Below are positions 1 through 9,556 of a DNA stretch of 52,179 bases, one piece after another (position 1 is the stretch's first letter; every line of letters starts with the position of its first letter). The stretch is taken from contig PESC01000009.1 of assembly GCA_002929135.1 (NCBI GenBank), forward strand, positions 1 to 52,179, read 5' to 3'. Both the position numbers and the translations under genes were made by a program. Source of the DNA: Methylomonas sp. (GTDB taxonomy: Bacteria > Pseudomonadota > Gammaproteobacteria > Methylococcales > Methylomonadaceae). The notes under the pieces were generated by a model. It had not been told where the DNA came from and ran no database searches. It saw only the letters and a list, made by a program, of their open reading frames with translations.

Positions 1-278
1 AAATCTATTCGAAACACGCCAATTATCCCACCCGCGTTATTTTCAACGCAAAGTCATCAAAACCGGACGTTGTAATCGCACCATTCTGGTTCGCTCGGCG
101 CAATGCAGCGCACCGAATTGAACCAAAATGTGCGCACTAAGACAGCGTCAATATCCATAACGATTCCCGGGCAAAGAAGGCCGAAATCTTTTTTAGCAAA
201 TCGTTATCCGTACGCAGTTGTCGATTTTTCTTGCGAAATCGTGCTTTTCAAGTCGCGATGTTCTACCCATCTTACGCA
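1..278. other. Intergenic region beyond parC
   Basis: No convincing coding region is seen here. It lies downstream of the parC stop and may carry the promoter of a gene outside the window to the left. Two partly palindromic boxes at 77-93 and 118-136 are the only structure I noticed; they are listed separately. Confidence 0.4.
77..136. promoter_or_regulatory. Two possible NtrC-like binding boxes
   Basis: CGCACCATTCTGGTTCG (77-93) and TTGAACCAAAATGTGCGCA (118-136) each resemble the NtrC enhancer consensus TGCACCA-N3-TGGTGCA with several mismatches. Their centres are about 42 bp apart, roughly four helical turns, so they would lie on the same DNA face. No sigma-54 promoter (TGGC-N7-TGC type) could be placed convincingly in the window, so this is only a hint that a nitrogen-regulated gene may lie to the left. 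Confidence 0.2.
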
Positions 279-2528
279 CTAACCCTCTACCATCGATAGT
301 TCATCAACTTTCTGAAACCCCCTGGGCAGCAAAGTGCCGCGATTGCCTCGCTGGCCTGTGTAATGCGCCATATCGCTATCTTTCAGCGTGAAGCAACGTT
401 TGCCGGACAGGATTTTGACATCGGCGCCGGGGCGTAGCGCGGCGATGGCCACCACGGCATCGTTACCTGTCGCCAGGTCGCTGGTGGTCATTTGTATCAT
501 CTTGTTGCCCTTGCCTTTGGCAAGCACCGGCAAGTCGGCGATGGAAAAAATCAGCAAACGGCCCTGCAAGGTGGCCACGGCCAGACGATCGCAGTCATTA
601 GGCAGAGGGCAGGGCGTCAGCACTCGGGCGCCTTCCGGCAAGGTCAATACGGTCTTGCCGGTTTTGTTTTTGCTGTGCAATTCCTGCAACTGGGTTCTGA
701 AGCCATAACCGGCATTGCTGGCCAGCAAAAGGCTATCCTCGGCCTGGCCGCTGAACACGTCGGTGAACAGGCTGCCGGGTGGTGGATTCAGCCGCCCGGT
801 CAGCGGTTCGCCCTGGCTTCTGGCTGACGGCAAATCGTGAGTGCTGAGGCTGTAAACGCGACCGGTCGAATCCAGAACATAGACAGGCTGGGTGGTACGA
901 CCTCGCGCCGAGGACAAATAGCCATCACCGGCACGGTAACTCAGGCTTTCGACGTCGATGTCATAGCCTTTGGCCGCACGTATCCAGCCTTTTTGCGACA
1001 GGATGATGGTAACGGGTTCGTTGGCTATCAGCTCGGTGGTATCCAGCGCCTGCGCCGCGCCACGCTGGACGATGGGCGAGCGGCGGTCGTCGCCGTATTT
1101 TTCAGCGTCGCGCTCGATTTCCTTGCGTATCAGGCGGTTGAGCAAGTGCGGCGACGCCAGGGTTTTTTCCAGTGCCGCGCGTTCCTGCGCCAGTTCGTCC
1201 TGTTCGCTACGAATTTTCATTTCTTCCAGCTTGGCCAGGTGGCGCAATTTCAGTTCCAGAATGGCCTCGGCCTGCACCTCGGTCAACCTGAAACGCGCCA
1301 TCAGCACCGGCTTGGGACGGTCTTCCGCGCGGATGATGGCGATGACTTCATCGATATTCAGATAGGCAATCAGCAAGCCTTCGAGGATGTGCAGCCGCGC
1401 TAGCACTTTGTCCAGCCGGTGTTGCAAACGGCGGCGCACGGTTTCGCTGCGAAAACTCAACCATTCGACCAGAATCTGCTTCAGATTCTTGACCTGCGGC
1501 TTGCCGTTCAGGCCGATCATGTTGAGATTGACGCGATAGTTTTTTTCGAGATCGGTCGTCGCAAACAAATGCGACATCACGGCTTCGACATCCAGGCGTT
1601 TGGTTTTGGGGATTATCAACAGCCGGGTGGGGTTTTCGTGGTCGGATTCATCGCGCAAGTCGTCGATCATCGGCAGTTTCTTCGCCAGCATCTGCGCTGC
1701 GATCTGTTCCATCAATTTGGCGCCGGATACTTGGTAGGGCAGGGCGGTGATGACGATATTGCCGTCTTCCAGCTCGTAGCGGGCGCGCATCTTCACCGAA
1801 CCGCCGCCGCTGGCATACAGTTTTTCAAGGTCGGCTGTCGGCGTGATGATTTCGGCAGTGGTGGGATAGTCCGGGCCTTTGATGTACTTCAGTAACGCGG
1901 CGAGTGGGGTATCGGGTTCGTCGAGCAACTGCAAACAGGCCAGGGCCACTTCGCGCAGATTGTGCGGTGGAATGTCGGTGGCCATGCCGACGGCAATGCC
2001 CATGGTGCCGTTCAGCAATACATTCGGCAGACGCGCGGGCAACAAGGCCGGTTCTTGCAGGGTGCTGTCGAAATTGTCGACCCAATCGACCGTGCCCTGT
2101 CCCAGTTCGCTGAGTAAGGTTTGCGCATAGGCGGTCAGCCGGGATTCGGTGTAACGCATGGCGGCGAAGGATTTAGGATCATCGGGCGACCCCCAGTTGC
2201 CCTGGCCGTCGATCAAGGGGTAACGATAGGAAAAGTCCTGTGCCATCAGCACCATGGCTTCGTAACAGGCCGAATCACCGTGCGGGTGGTACTTGCCTAG
2301 CACGTCGCCGACGGTACGGGCCGATTTCTTGTACTTGGCCAGTGCCGTCAGCCCCAGTTCCGACATGGCATAGACGATGCGCCGCTGTACCGGCTTCAGG
2401 CCATCGCCGATGTGCGGCAATGCGCGGTCGAGAATGACGTACATGGCGTAGTCCAGATACGCCTTCTCGGTAAAGCTTTTCAGCGGCAGTGTTTCAAAAT
2501 TTTCCTGTATGCCCATGATCGATTCCAT
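279..2528 (-). CDS. parC: DNA topoisomerase IV subunit A
   Basis: ParC breaks and reseals DNA in the ParC2ParE2 enzyme that decatenates daughter chromosomes. At 749 aa it matches E. coli ParC (about 752) rather than the longer GyrA, and the C-terminal part lacks an obvious full set of GyrA-type blades. The catalytic tyrosine is Tyr126 in the AAMRYTE motif. The quinolone-determining segment [12 protein letters not shown] keeps the wild-type Ser86 and Glu90, so no resistance substitution is visible there. An alternative ATG lies four codons inside (MGIQENF); neither has a strong ribosome-binding site. It is the last gene of a long minus-strand run, 59 bp after nhaD. parE is not in the window. 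Confidence 0.97.
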   Translation of the reverse strand: MESIMGIQENFETLPLKSFTEKAYLDYAMYVILDRALPHIGDGLKPVQRRIVYAMSELGLTALAKYKKSARTVGDVLGKYHPHGDSACYEAMVLMAQDFSYRYPLIDGQGNWGSPDDPKSFAAMRYTESRLTAYAQTLLSELGQGTVDWVDNFDSTLQEPALLPARLPNVLLNGTMGIAVGMATDIPPHNLREVALACLQLLDEPDTPLAALLKYIKGPDYPTTAEIITPTADLEKLYASGGGSVKMRARYELEDGNIVITALPYQVSGAKLMEQIAAQMLAKKLPMIDDLRDESDHENPTRLLIIPKTKRLDVEAVMSHLFATTDLEKNYRVNLNMIGLNGKPQVKNLKQILVEWLSFRSETVRRRLQHRLDKVLARLHILEGLLIAYLNIDEVIAIIRAEDRPKPVLMARFRLTEVQAEAILELKLRHLAKLEEMKIRSEQDELAQERAALEKTLASPHLLNRLIRKEIERDAEKYGDDRRSPIVQRGAAQALDTTELIANEPVTIILSQKGWIRAAKGYDIDVESLSYRAGDGYLSSARGRTTQPVYVLDSTGRVYSLSTHDLPSARSQGEPLTGRLNPPPGSLFTDVFSGQAEDSLLLASNAGYGFRTQLQELHSKNKTGKTVLTLPEGARVLTPCPLPNDCDRLAVATLQGRLLIFSIADLPVLAKGKGNKMIQMTTSDLATGNDAVVAIAALRPGADVKILSGKRCFTLKDSDMAHYTGQRGNRGTLLPRGFQKVDELSMVEG

Positions 2529-2587
2529 GCAGATTCAAAGGTAATTGTCGATTGCAATTACCGACGCCAGGTCGCTGAGTCCTTGCT

Positions 2588-4024
2588 TCAAAAATAATGA
2601 CCGTTAATCAGGAAGTGCATGGCGATGCTGGCGAAAAAACCCAGCAAAATCACCGGCATCCATTTCAAGTGGGCGCTGAAGGTATAAATGCCTTTCATCT
2701 GCCCCATGAGGCCGACACCAGCGGCCGAGCCTATCGCCAGCAAACTGCCGCCGACACCCGCTGTCAAAGTTACCAGCAGCCACTGGCCTTGTGAAATGTC
2801 GGGATGCATGGTCAGCACCGCGAACATGATGGTGCCGTTGTCGATGAAGGCAGACAGAATGCCGACCACGATATTGGCGATGGTCGGATCCATGCCGACG
2901 TACAACACATCGGAAGCCAAGGTTAGATAGCCGATGAAACTCAGGCCACCGACACTGAGCATCACACCGTAAAAGAACAGCAAGGTATCCCATTCCAGCG
3001 TGGCGACACTTTTGAAAACGTCGAATTTCTGGCTTCTATGGCTATTGGGCTGTTCGACATTGAACAGTTTGTAAACATGGGCAAAGTCGCTGGGTTTGTT
3101 GTCTTTGATGGCCGTTTTTTGCAGGTAATAGCCCAGGAATTTCAGATAGGTCAAACCGGCCATCATGCCGGCGGCGGGTGGCAATGCCAGGAAGTTTTCA
3201 AAGCAGACCGCTGTAACGATGGTCAGCAGGAATAAAAAAATCATCGTCAGTGCGCCGCGTTTCATGATGGGTGCCTTGCCGACGGCGGCAGGATATTCCG
3301 CTGGAATCCAGAAATGCATGATGGCCGCAGGTACTGCGAAGCTGACCACTGCCGGGATGAACAGCGAAAAGAAATCGGCAAATGGCACGACACCGCTCTG
3401 CCAGACCAGCAGTGTGGTGATGTCGCCAAACGGGCTGAACGAGCCGCCCGCGTTGGTGGCTACCACTACATTGACGCAGGCGGTGGTGACGAACTGGCGG
3501 TTATCCTTGCCCATGGCCATGATGACCGCACCCATCAACAAAGCGGTAGTCAGGTTGTTGCAAACCGAAGACATGAAAAACGACATGATGCCGGTGATCC
3601 AGAACAGCTTGCGATAGCTGAAGCCTTTGCTGAGTAGCCAGATTCGCAGGTTATCGAAAATGCCGCGGTCTTCCATGGCGTTGAGATAAGCCATCGACAC
3701 CATGATGAACAAAAACAGCTCGACATAGCCTTCCAGACAGGCGCGAAACGCCTTGCCTACCTGCTCGCCCATATCCCCCGACACATAAATACTGGCGATA
3801 AAGGCCCAGATCAGGCTGGCAGCCAGCACCATGGGCTTGGATTTGTTCAGTTCGGTGACTTCCTCGGCCATGGCCAGCGTGTAGGCCACCAGGAAAATGA
3901 GTATCGCCAGGTAGCCCACCCAGTGCGTGGTTAGGTTGAGCGTCTGCTGAAGCGGTTCGGCCTCGGCCCAGGCCAGCAAAGGCGAAAGCGCAAGTAGCAC
4001 GAATAAAGAAAAACGCTGATACAT
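2588..4024 (-). CDS. nhaD: Na+/H+ antiporter, NhaD type
   Basis: A 478-aa inner-membrane protein with about a dozen hydrophobic segments, of the NhaD branch of the ion transporter superfamily. NhaD exports sodium in exchange for protons, giving salt and alkaline pH tolerance. The N-terminus (about 20 residues ending ...SPLLAWA) reads as a cleavable signal peptide, usual for NhaD. The conserved stretches SSVCNNLTTALLMGAV and NAGGSFSPFGDITTLLVWQ in the centre are characteristic. The gene is 48 bp after the host-attachment family gene on the same strand and may be co-transcribed with it. With trkH upstream it suggests attention to Na+/K+ balance. Substrate (Na+ or Li+) is inferred from the family. 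Confidence 0.92.
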   Translation of the reverse strand: MYQRFSLFVLLALSPLLAWAEAEPLQQTLNLTTHWVGYLAILIFLVAYTLAMAEEVTELNKSKPMVLAASLIWAFIASIYVSGDMGEQVGKAFRACLEGYVELFLFIMVSMAYLNAMEDRGIFDNLRIWLLSKGFSYRKLFWITGIMSFFMSSVCNNLTTALLMGAVIMAMGKDNRQFVTTACVNVVVATNAGGSFSPFGDITTLLVWQSGVVPFADFFSLFIPAVVSFAVPAAIMHFWIPAEYPAAVGKAPIMKRGALTMIFLFLLTIVTAVCFENFLALPPAAGMMAGLTYLKFLGYYLQKTAIKDNKPSDFAHVYKLFNVEQPNSHRSQKFDVFKSVATLEWDTLLFFYGVMLSVGGLSFIGYLTLASDVLYVGMDPTIANIVVGILSAFIDNGTIMFAVLTMHPDISQGQWLLVTLTAGVGGSLLAIGSAAGVGLMGQMKGIYTFSAHLKWMPVILLGFFASIAMHFLINGHYF

Positions 4025-4072
4025 AGTTGAATTCGTTGGTTTTTACAGGTATCGGTCGGCGAAAATGCGTTT

Positions 4073-4504
4073 TTAAAGTATGTGTTCTCGAATCGTGGCT
4101 TCGCTTTCGGAGACAAGGTTTTTATCAAACGTATTGGCGATCAAATCATGGACGTGGTCGTTGACTGCCTGGCGTAAAGCGCCTAGAAAAGCGGGAGGGG
4201 CGACCAGAATCAATTGGTCATAGTCGTGATTGACCCGGCCTTGTTCCAGTTTGTCGGCGATTTGACGGGCAAAAACCTCGGCTTCGCGATGTTTCATATC
4301 GGTCGGCGCCTCGAAGGTGTGATCGCCTTCGCCGTGGCCACCCGCGATACCGCCCTGTCTATCGGAAAGATTATCCCTTTCCTGCATTCTGCCCTCGGCA
4401 TGCATCATGCCGTCCAGTTCCGCCATTGGAGCAATTCGACTCGTCAAAATGAAGAATCGCGCTCTGCTGCGGTCTGCTACTACAACCCAAGTGATTGTCG
4501 ACAT
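4073..4504 (-). CDS. Host attachment family protein
   Basis: A 143-aa soluble protein starting with TWVVVADRSRARFF, typical of the 'protein required for attachment to host cells' family (Host_attach). This family was later linked to bacterial relatives of the archaeo-eukaryotic release factor fold. The family name comes from Agrobacterium; a role in attachment is not implied here. The middle contains a glycine-rich region (GGIAGGHGEGDHTF) and the C-terminal half contains LILVAPPAFLGALR, the usual core strand of the family. The start is supported by a GGGGG run about 5 bases upstream of the ATG. It precedes nhaD on the same strand. Biochemical function unknown. Confidence 0.85.
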   Translation of the reverse strand: MSTITWVVVADRSRARFFILTSRIAPMAELDGMMHAEGRMQERDNLSDRQGGIAGGHGEGDHTFEAPTDMKHREAEVFARQIADKLEQGRVNHDYDQLILVAPPAFLGALRQAVNDHVHDLIANTFDKNLVSESEATIREHIL

Positions 4505-4796
4505 AAATCCCCCTCGATAGAAATCGATCTGCGTTGAAAAGATGGTTGTACAAACATTTAGCCCACACCTTGCCCGAAATGGTAGGCCTTAAATTAGCGA
4601 GCTTGTCCAAGGCCTGACAAACGGGTTTTATGATTCCCACGGAGACCGTGGGAATCCATACCGAGCTTGATACACAGGACGGCGCATGATGAACGGGCAA
4701 GCTCGGAACGTACATGTTCGCAGTTGTATTGAGCCTGTGCGTGAAACGCTATAAGTGAAACCGCCCTTTCCGCCGTTGCAGCAGAGTGACGGTTCT
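4505..4796. other. Intergenic region with a palindrome
   Basis: About 290 bp between the fused oxidoreductase and the host-attachment gene. It contains a perfect hairpin (4632-4656, listed separately). No reading frame here shows a ribosome-binding site plus a recognisable product. Confidence 0.5.
4632..4656. repeat. Palindromic repeat, copy 1
   Basis: GATTCCCACGG-AGA-CCGTGGGAATC is a perfect 11-bp stem with a 3-base loop. Related palindromes with the core TTCCCAC...GTGGGAA occur at 20399-20431, 33849-33869, 36478-36511 and 48750-48775, always between genes. There is no T-run, so it is better read as a dispersed REP-like element than as an intrinsic terminator. Confidence 0.7.
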
Positions 4797-7700
4797 TTAC
4801 GAGTCGAGCTTTAACTGCACGTCGAACAAATGACTCAGCCACAACGACGACAGCTTTTCCTGTACCGTGTTTTGCCGCAGACGGGCGTTCAGGTTAGGGA
4901 AATCGACGTAATCCAGATTCTGATCCTGGTTGTAGCAGGAATACATGAAGCTTTCCTCGCCGGTTTCCGGATCGACATGCTTGCACAAGCATTGGGCGCA
5001 GACGCCTTTCATCATGCACTGCATTGGCGAGTTGATCGAGCCGACGGCTTCGTGATCTGCTTTCAGGTACGGTTTCAGCACGCCGAAACGTGCGGCCTTG
5101 ACCGCCGCCATCATGCGGTCGGAACCGATCACGATCAGGTGTTCAGCGTCCTGCAATTTCAGTTGGGTGTCACCGAGTTCGCCAGTGGCGAAGGCCACCA
5201 TGGCTTCGACGATGTTGCCGACGAAGGACTTGTCTTGCGAGCGGGTGACAGGGATGGCCTCGTTGCCCGGGCGTTTGTCGACGGCCCAGACGATCAGGTC
5301 GGAGGCATCCTCGATGTCCTTGACCTTGAACAAATCCTCGCGATTGCGGTAACCAGCGAAGTAAATCACCTGGTTGCCGGCGTTGCGCATGGCCTTGCCG
5401 ATCGAGAACAGTACGGCATTACCCAGGCCGCCGCCTAGCAGCAGCACGGTCTTGCCGGTTGGGATTTCGGTCGGTGCACCGGTGACGCCCATCAACACCA
5501 GAGGATCACCCGCTTTCCAGGTGGCGCACAAGCGGCTGGAGCTGCCCATTTCCAGCGCAATCAGCGACACCAGGCCTTGTTCCTTGTCGACCCAGGCACC
5601 AGTCAATGCCAAGCCTTCGGCAGTCAGTGAGGTGTTTTCGACGACAGGTGCCAGAGCCTCGTAGTTTTGCACCCGGTAGAACTGGCCGGGTTCGAAATGG
5701 CGGGCGGCGGCGGGTGCCTTGATGACCACTTCGATGATGGTCGGCGTCAGGCGGTTGACTTCGACGACGTGGGCCAGGAATTCGTCATCCATCCGCTGTT
5801 GCAGGGCGCGCAAGGCATGGTCACGCTGCGGCTGTTGTGCCGGGTCTAGCGCGGCCAGTTCATCGGCAAACAGTTTGACGATGTACGGATAGCCATCTTT
5901 GGCACTAGCCATGGCCTTGACGACGTTGCCGGCATACACCGGGTGATTGTCGCCATAAAAAGTGATGAAGCGACCGTTGTTGTCGTAAGACGTGAACGGC
6001 GACGGCTTACCGACCTTGACCTGGGTTTCGTCGTCCGACACTGCCAACTTGGCCTTGCCTTGCAGCCAGTCGGGTTCATGGCGTTTGTAGAACTTGCGAT
6101 CCATGACGAAGGTGCCGGGATGTTCGGACTGGTAAATCGTGTTCGGTGCGGTACCGGCGGCGATGAACAGGCCGCGCAGTGGCACATCGACGTCTTCGAC
6201 CTTGCGCCATTTGCCGTCCTGCTCTGCCTGTTTCTCGAAACGCACGGCCCGTAAATGACCGTATTGATCGTCGAGGGCTTCCAGCGGACTCAGGCCTTCG
6301 GCCAGATAAATGCCTTCTGCCAAGGCTTCGTGAATTTCCTCGTGATTTTGCCGGTAAGCAGGCGAATCCTTGATGCCTTTGCGATAAAACAGCGTGACAC
6401 CGCCCCATTGTTTGAGGAACGGCAGGAAATCGGGCGCTTCGCCGACCGCAGCTGCACGAGCGCGTTCGGCTTCGATCACCCGGCCATGAGCCAGGAATTC
6501 TTCCAGGATTTCCAGTTCTTCCTTGTCATAGCGGCTGCGTACTTCGGCTTCACCGTATTTCGCCACCAGCGTGTCGTAGCGTTTGACGATCTTGCTGACT
6601 TGCACCGGGTAGTAGGCCAGGGCTTCGGTGCAGGTGTCTATGGCGGTCAAGCCGCCGCCGATGACACCGGCGGGCAGACGCAACTGCAAGTTGGCGAGCG
6701 ACGAGTCTTTGGCGGCACCGGTGAGCTGCAAGCCCATCAGGAAGTCCGAGGCCTTGCGGATGCCGCGCGTCATGTTGTTTTTCAGGTCGATGATGGTCGG
6801 CTTGCCCGCGCCGCTGGCAATGGCGATGTGGTCGAAACCGTGCGTCCAGGCCTCATCGATGGTGAGGGTGCCGCCAAAACGTACGCCGCCGTAGCATTTG
6901 AAGGCATTGCGGCGCAGCAGGTTGAGGTAGATCACTTTCAGGAAATTTTTGTCCCAGCGCACGGTGATGCCGTATTCGGCAACGCCTCCAAAGCCCAGCA
7001 TCACCCGTTTGTCGAGGTCTTCGTACAGGGTGTTGAAGTCCATGATCGGCATGGGCGGATTGTTCTGGTCACCGGTCAGGTGCAGTGGCAATGGCTCGAT
7101 TTTCAGTGCGTCGATGCCCACCACGCCGAAACCTTCGTTCAGCAAGTAGTGCGACAAGGTGTAACCGGCAGGCCCCATGCCGGCCACCAGTACGTTCTTG
7201 CCGTTGTAGGGCAGGGCAACCGAGCGTTTGACGTTGAGCGGATTCCAGCGGGTTAGCAGGCTATAAATCTCGAAGCCCCAGGGCATGAACAGTACGTCGG
7301 TCAGTACGTTGGTTTCGATTTGCGGAATGTTGACCGATTCGGTTTTCTGGTAAATGCAGCCGCGCATGCAGTCGTTGCAAATGCGGTGGCCGGTGCCGGG
7401 ACACATCGGGTTGTCGATGATGATCATCGCCAGGGCACCGATGTTGTCGCCCTGGCGCTTGACAACGTGCATTTCCGAAATTTTTTCCTCCAGCGGGCAA
7501 CCGGTCATCACCGCACCAACATGGTTGACCTTGAACGTGCCGTCTTTTTTGTTTTTGATGCCTTTCGAGCAGGAGTCGTTGTCGCGGTCGTGGCAGTAGA
7601 TGCAGTGATCCACTTCGTACAGCACCTGGCGTTGTTTGAAACGCTTGTCGGTCAATGCGAAACCGTCGCGGCGGCGGAGATGGTGTTTTTCGCTCGCCCA

Positions 7701-8489
7701 GACTTCGCAACCGACGTCCGTGGTTTCGGTGGTGTGGTGCACCAGGTTGTCGAGATCGGTTTTTTGCGGCACTTTGAAGCTCAGCCAGCGGGCAACCTGG
7801 GTTTGCAGTGTCGGCACTTGTTGCGCGGCGAAGCTCCAGCGGCAGAGGATGTCGAGCAGGCCGCTAACGAAGGCGGCAGGGCTGTCGCTGTTGACTGCAT
7901 GGGTGAGTAGCGGGCTTTGCGCGATCTGCGATTTCAGCGAGGCGATGTCAGCCTCCGCCAGTTCCGGGCGCTGCGACAAACGCCACAGATCGGCAGCCAG
8001 TTCGCTGACGGCCTGTTCGGGGTCTTCAGCAAACAGGGTTAGGCGGCCTGTAGCGGTGATCAGCGCATCGAGCTGGGCTTGCAGCGAGGCAATGTCCCAA
8101 CCGTCTGCGTTTTGGCCTTTGAAACGCTTGTTCAAAGTGCTGACGATTTCCGTGCGGTAGGTGAACACCGAGTCGAATTCGCCGCGAATTTTTTGGGCTT
8201 GTTGCTCACGAACATCGCTGACGTTGAACAGCCTAGCGACGAAGCTGCCGACATAAGGCGCCATTTGCACCAGCAATTCCGAGATGTCCTCGGGCTTCAT
8301 GCCGTCACCACCGCTGTTGCGATAGGCTTCAATGGCCTTGAATAACTTAAGGTCGTGCTGTTGCACCGATTGGTCGAATACTGTCAATAAATCGACCAGT
8401 CGTTGCGTGTCGTGCAGGTCTTGGTATTCGAAGCCGGGAATGCCGAGGGTGAGGTGTGTCAAGTCGCGGGTGTCGAGCTGTTGTGTCAT
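4797..8489 (-). CDS. Fused GltD-like / PyrK-like FAD-iron-sulfur oxidoreductase
   Basis: A 1230-aa cytoplasmic protein. Residues 1-250 are a helical region I do not recognise. A GltD-like iron-sulfur domain follows, with Cys296, 299, 307, 331 and Cys363, 371, 374, 378, enough for two clusters. Next comes a flavin/NAD(P) reductase module with the FAD motif GMGPAG (437-442) and a second dinucleotide motif VIGGGLTAID (609-618). From about 900 the chain is a ferredoxin-NADP reductase/PyrK-like module, with LLLGGGLGNAVL near 1020 and a terminal Cys cluster (1158, 1164, 1167, 1169, 1185) suited to a [2Fe-2S] centre. The order equals NfnB then NfnA of the NADH-dependent ferredoxin:NADP reductase, fused in one chain; bifurcation is inference. 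The ATG at 8489 is preferred over the TTG one codon upstream. It follows secF by about 40 bp. Confidence 0.8.
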   Translation of the reverse strand: MTQQLDTRDLTHLTLGIPGFEYQDLHDTQRLVDLLTVFDQSVQQHDLKLFKAIEAYRNSGGDGMKPEDISELLVQMAPYVGSFVARLFNVSDVREQQAQKIRGEFDSVFTYRTEIVSTLNKRFKGQNADGWDIASLQAQLDALITATGRLTLFAEDPEQAVSELAADLWRLSQRPELAEADIASLKSQIAQSPLLTHAVNSDSPAAFVSGLLDILCRWSFAAQQVPTLQTQVARWLSFKVPQKTDLDNLVHHTTETTDVGCEVWASEKHHLRRRDGFALTDKRFKQRQVLYEVDHCIYCHDRDNDSCSKGIKNKKDGTFKVNHVGAVMTGCPLEEKISEMHVVKRQGDNIGALAMIIIDNPMCPGTGHRICNDCMRGCIYQKTESVNIPQIETNVLTDVLFMPWGFEIYSLLTRWNPLNVKRSVALPYNGKNVLVAGMGPAGYTLSHYLLNEGFGVVGIDALKIEPLPLHLTGDQNNPPMPIMDFNTLYEDLDKRVMLGFGGVAEYGITVRWDKNFLKVIYLNLLRRNAFKCYGGVRFGGTLTIDEAWTHGFDHIAIASGAGKPTIIDLKNNMTRGIRKASDFLMGLQLTGAAKDSSLANLQLRLPAGVIGGGLTAIDTCTEALAYYPVQVSKIVKRYDTLVAKYGEAEVRSRYDKEELEILEEFLAHGRVIEAERARAAAVGEAPDFLPFLKQWGGVTLFYRKGIKDSPAYRQNHEEIHEALAEGIYLAEGLSPLEALDDQYGHLRAVRFEKQAEQDGKWRKVEDVDVPLRGLFIAAGTAPNTIYQSEHPGTFVMDRKFYKRHEPDWLQGKAKLAVSDDETQVKVGKPSPFTSYDNNGRFITFYGDNHPVYAGNVVKAMASAKDGYPYIVKLFADELAALDPAQQPQRDHALRALQQRMDDEFLAHVVEVNRLTPTIIEVVIKAPAAARHFEPGQFYRVQNYEALAPVVENTSLTAEGLALTGAWVDKEQGLVSLIALEMGSSSRLCATWKAGDPLVLMGVTGAPTEIPTGKTVLLLGGGLGNAVLFSIGKAMRNAGNQVIYFAGYRNREDLFKVKDIEDASDLIVWAVDKRPGNEAIPVTRSQDKSFVGNIVEAMVAFATGELGDTQLKLQDAEHLIVIGSDRMMAAVKAARFGVLKPYLKADHEAVGSINSPMQCMMKGVCAQCLCKHVDPETGEESFMYSCYNQDQNLDYVDFPNLNARLRQNTVQEKLSSLWLSHLFDVQLKLDS

Positions 8490-8533
8490 CAAAGCGAGCC
8501 TTTGTTCAACGTCGTAAAAAAGTGGGGATCAGG

Positions 8534-9463
8534 TCAGGGCAATTCGTTTACTGTGGCGTCCTTTTCGGGCGGCATCAGGTCTTCCCGGGTCAGGCCCAGG
8601 GTCAGTGCCAGCGAGCTGGCAATGTAGATCGATGAGTAGGTACCCTTGACAACGCCGATCAGCATGGCGATGGCGAAGCCGTGTATGACTTTGCCGCCAA
8701 AAAACGCCAGGGCCAGCAAGGTCAGGAAGACGGTCAATGAGGTGAGGATGGTGCGGCTCAGAGTGTCGTTGAGGGCGTTGTTGACGATTTCGTGCATGGT
8801 TTCGCGTACCCGGCTGCTGCGCGTGGTTTCGCGGATGCGATCGTAGACGACGATGGTGTCGTTGATCGAGTAGCCGATCAGCGCCAGAATCGCCGACAGT
8901 ACCGTCATGTCGAATTCCCAGCCGAACACCGAGAAGAAACCCATGGTGATGACGGTGTCATGAAATAAGGCGGCGATGGCACCGACCGATAATTTCCACT
9001 CGAAGCGCATGCTGACATAGAGCATGACGCCGATCAGTGAGAAAAACAGGGCCAGCAGGCCATCGTTGATGAGCTCGTCGCCTACCTGCGGCCCGACGAA
9101 TTCGACACGACGCACTTCGCCGGGTTGCGGCTGGCTGGCATTGGTGATGCCCAGCACTTTTTCCGTCAGGTCTATTTGGCTGATGCCAGTAACGGGCTTC
9201 AGACGTATCAGTACGTCCTGCGAGCTGCCGAAATGTTGCAGACTGGCGTCGCCGAAGTCATGCTGTTCCAGTGCACCACGCATTTTGTCCAGATCGACGG
9301 CCTGGTTGTAATGCAGCTCGTAGAGGCTGCCACCGGTGAAATCGATGCCCAGTTCCAAGCCTTTGACGACAAATGAAAGCAGAGAGATCAGGAACAGGGT
9401 GCCGGAAAAGACGAACGCCAGTTTGCGTTTGCCGAGAAAATCGATAGATCGCGAGGAAGTCAT
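8534..9463 (-). CDS. secF: Protein translocase subunit SecF
   Basis: A 309-aa inner-membrane protein of the SecDF complex, which uses the proton gradient to pull exported proteins through SecYEG on the periplasmic side. The first membrane segment is followed by the conserved GIDFTGGSLYE, and the family signature ALIGYSINDTIVVYDRIRE lies in the second half; six membrane segments are visible. secD normally sits directly upstream of secF, but here the upstream neighbour is trkH 93 bp away, so secF is separated from its usual partner. secD must be elsewhere if the complex functions. Identity is secure; the isolated position is the odd feature. Confidence 0.95.
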   Translation of the reverse strand: MTSSRSIDFLGKRKLAFVFSGTLFLISLLSFVVKGLELGIDFTGGSLYELHYNQAVDLDKMRGALEQHDFGDASLQHFGSSQDVLIRLKPVTGISQIDLTEKVLGITNASQPQPGEVRRVEFVGPQVGDELINDGLLALFFSLIGVMLYVSMRFEWKLSVGAIAALFHDTVITMGFFSVFGWEFDMTVLSAILALIGYSINDTIVVYDRIRETTRSSRVRETMHEIVNNALNDTLSRTILTSLTVFLTLLALAFFGGKVIHGFAIAMLIGVVKGTYSSIYIASSLALTLGLTREDLMPPEKDATVNELP

Positions 9464-9556
9464 GAGGTTTGAATCAGTGCCGTATTGGAATGGGGTGTCG
9501 GTGCAAATACTGTGTTCGATAGCAGGCAGAATCGAGCATCAGGGCGGCGGATTGTA

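Noticed and set aside
6255-7256. 333-codon plus-strand frame opposite the fused oxidoreductase
   Set aside because: A shadow frame; the opposite strand carries all cofactor motifs.
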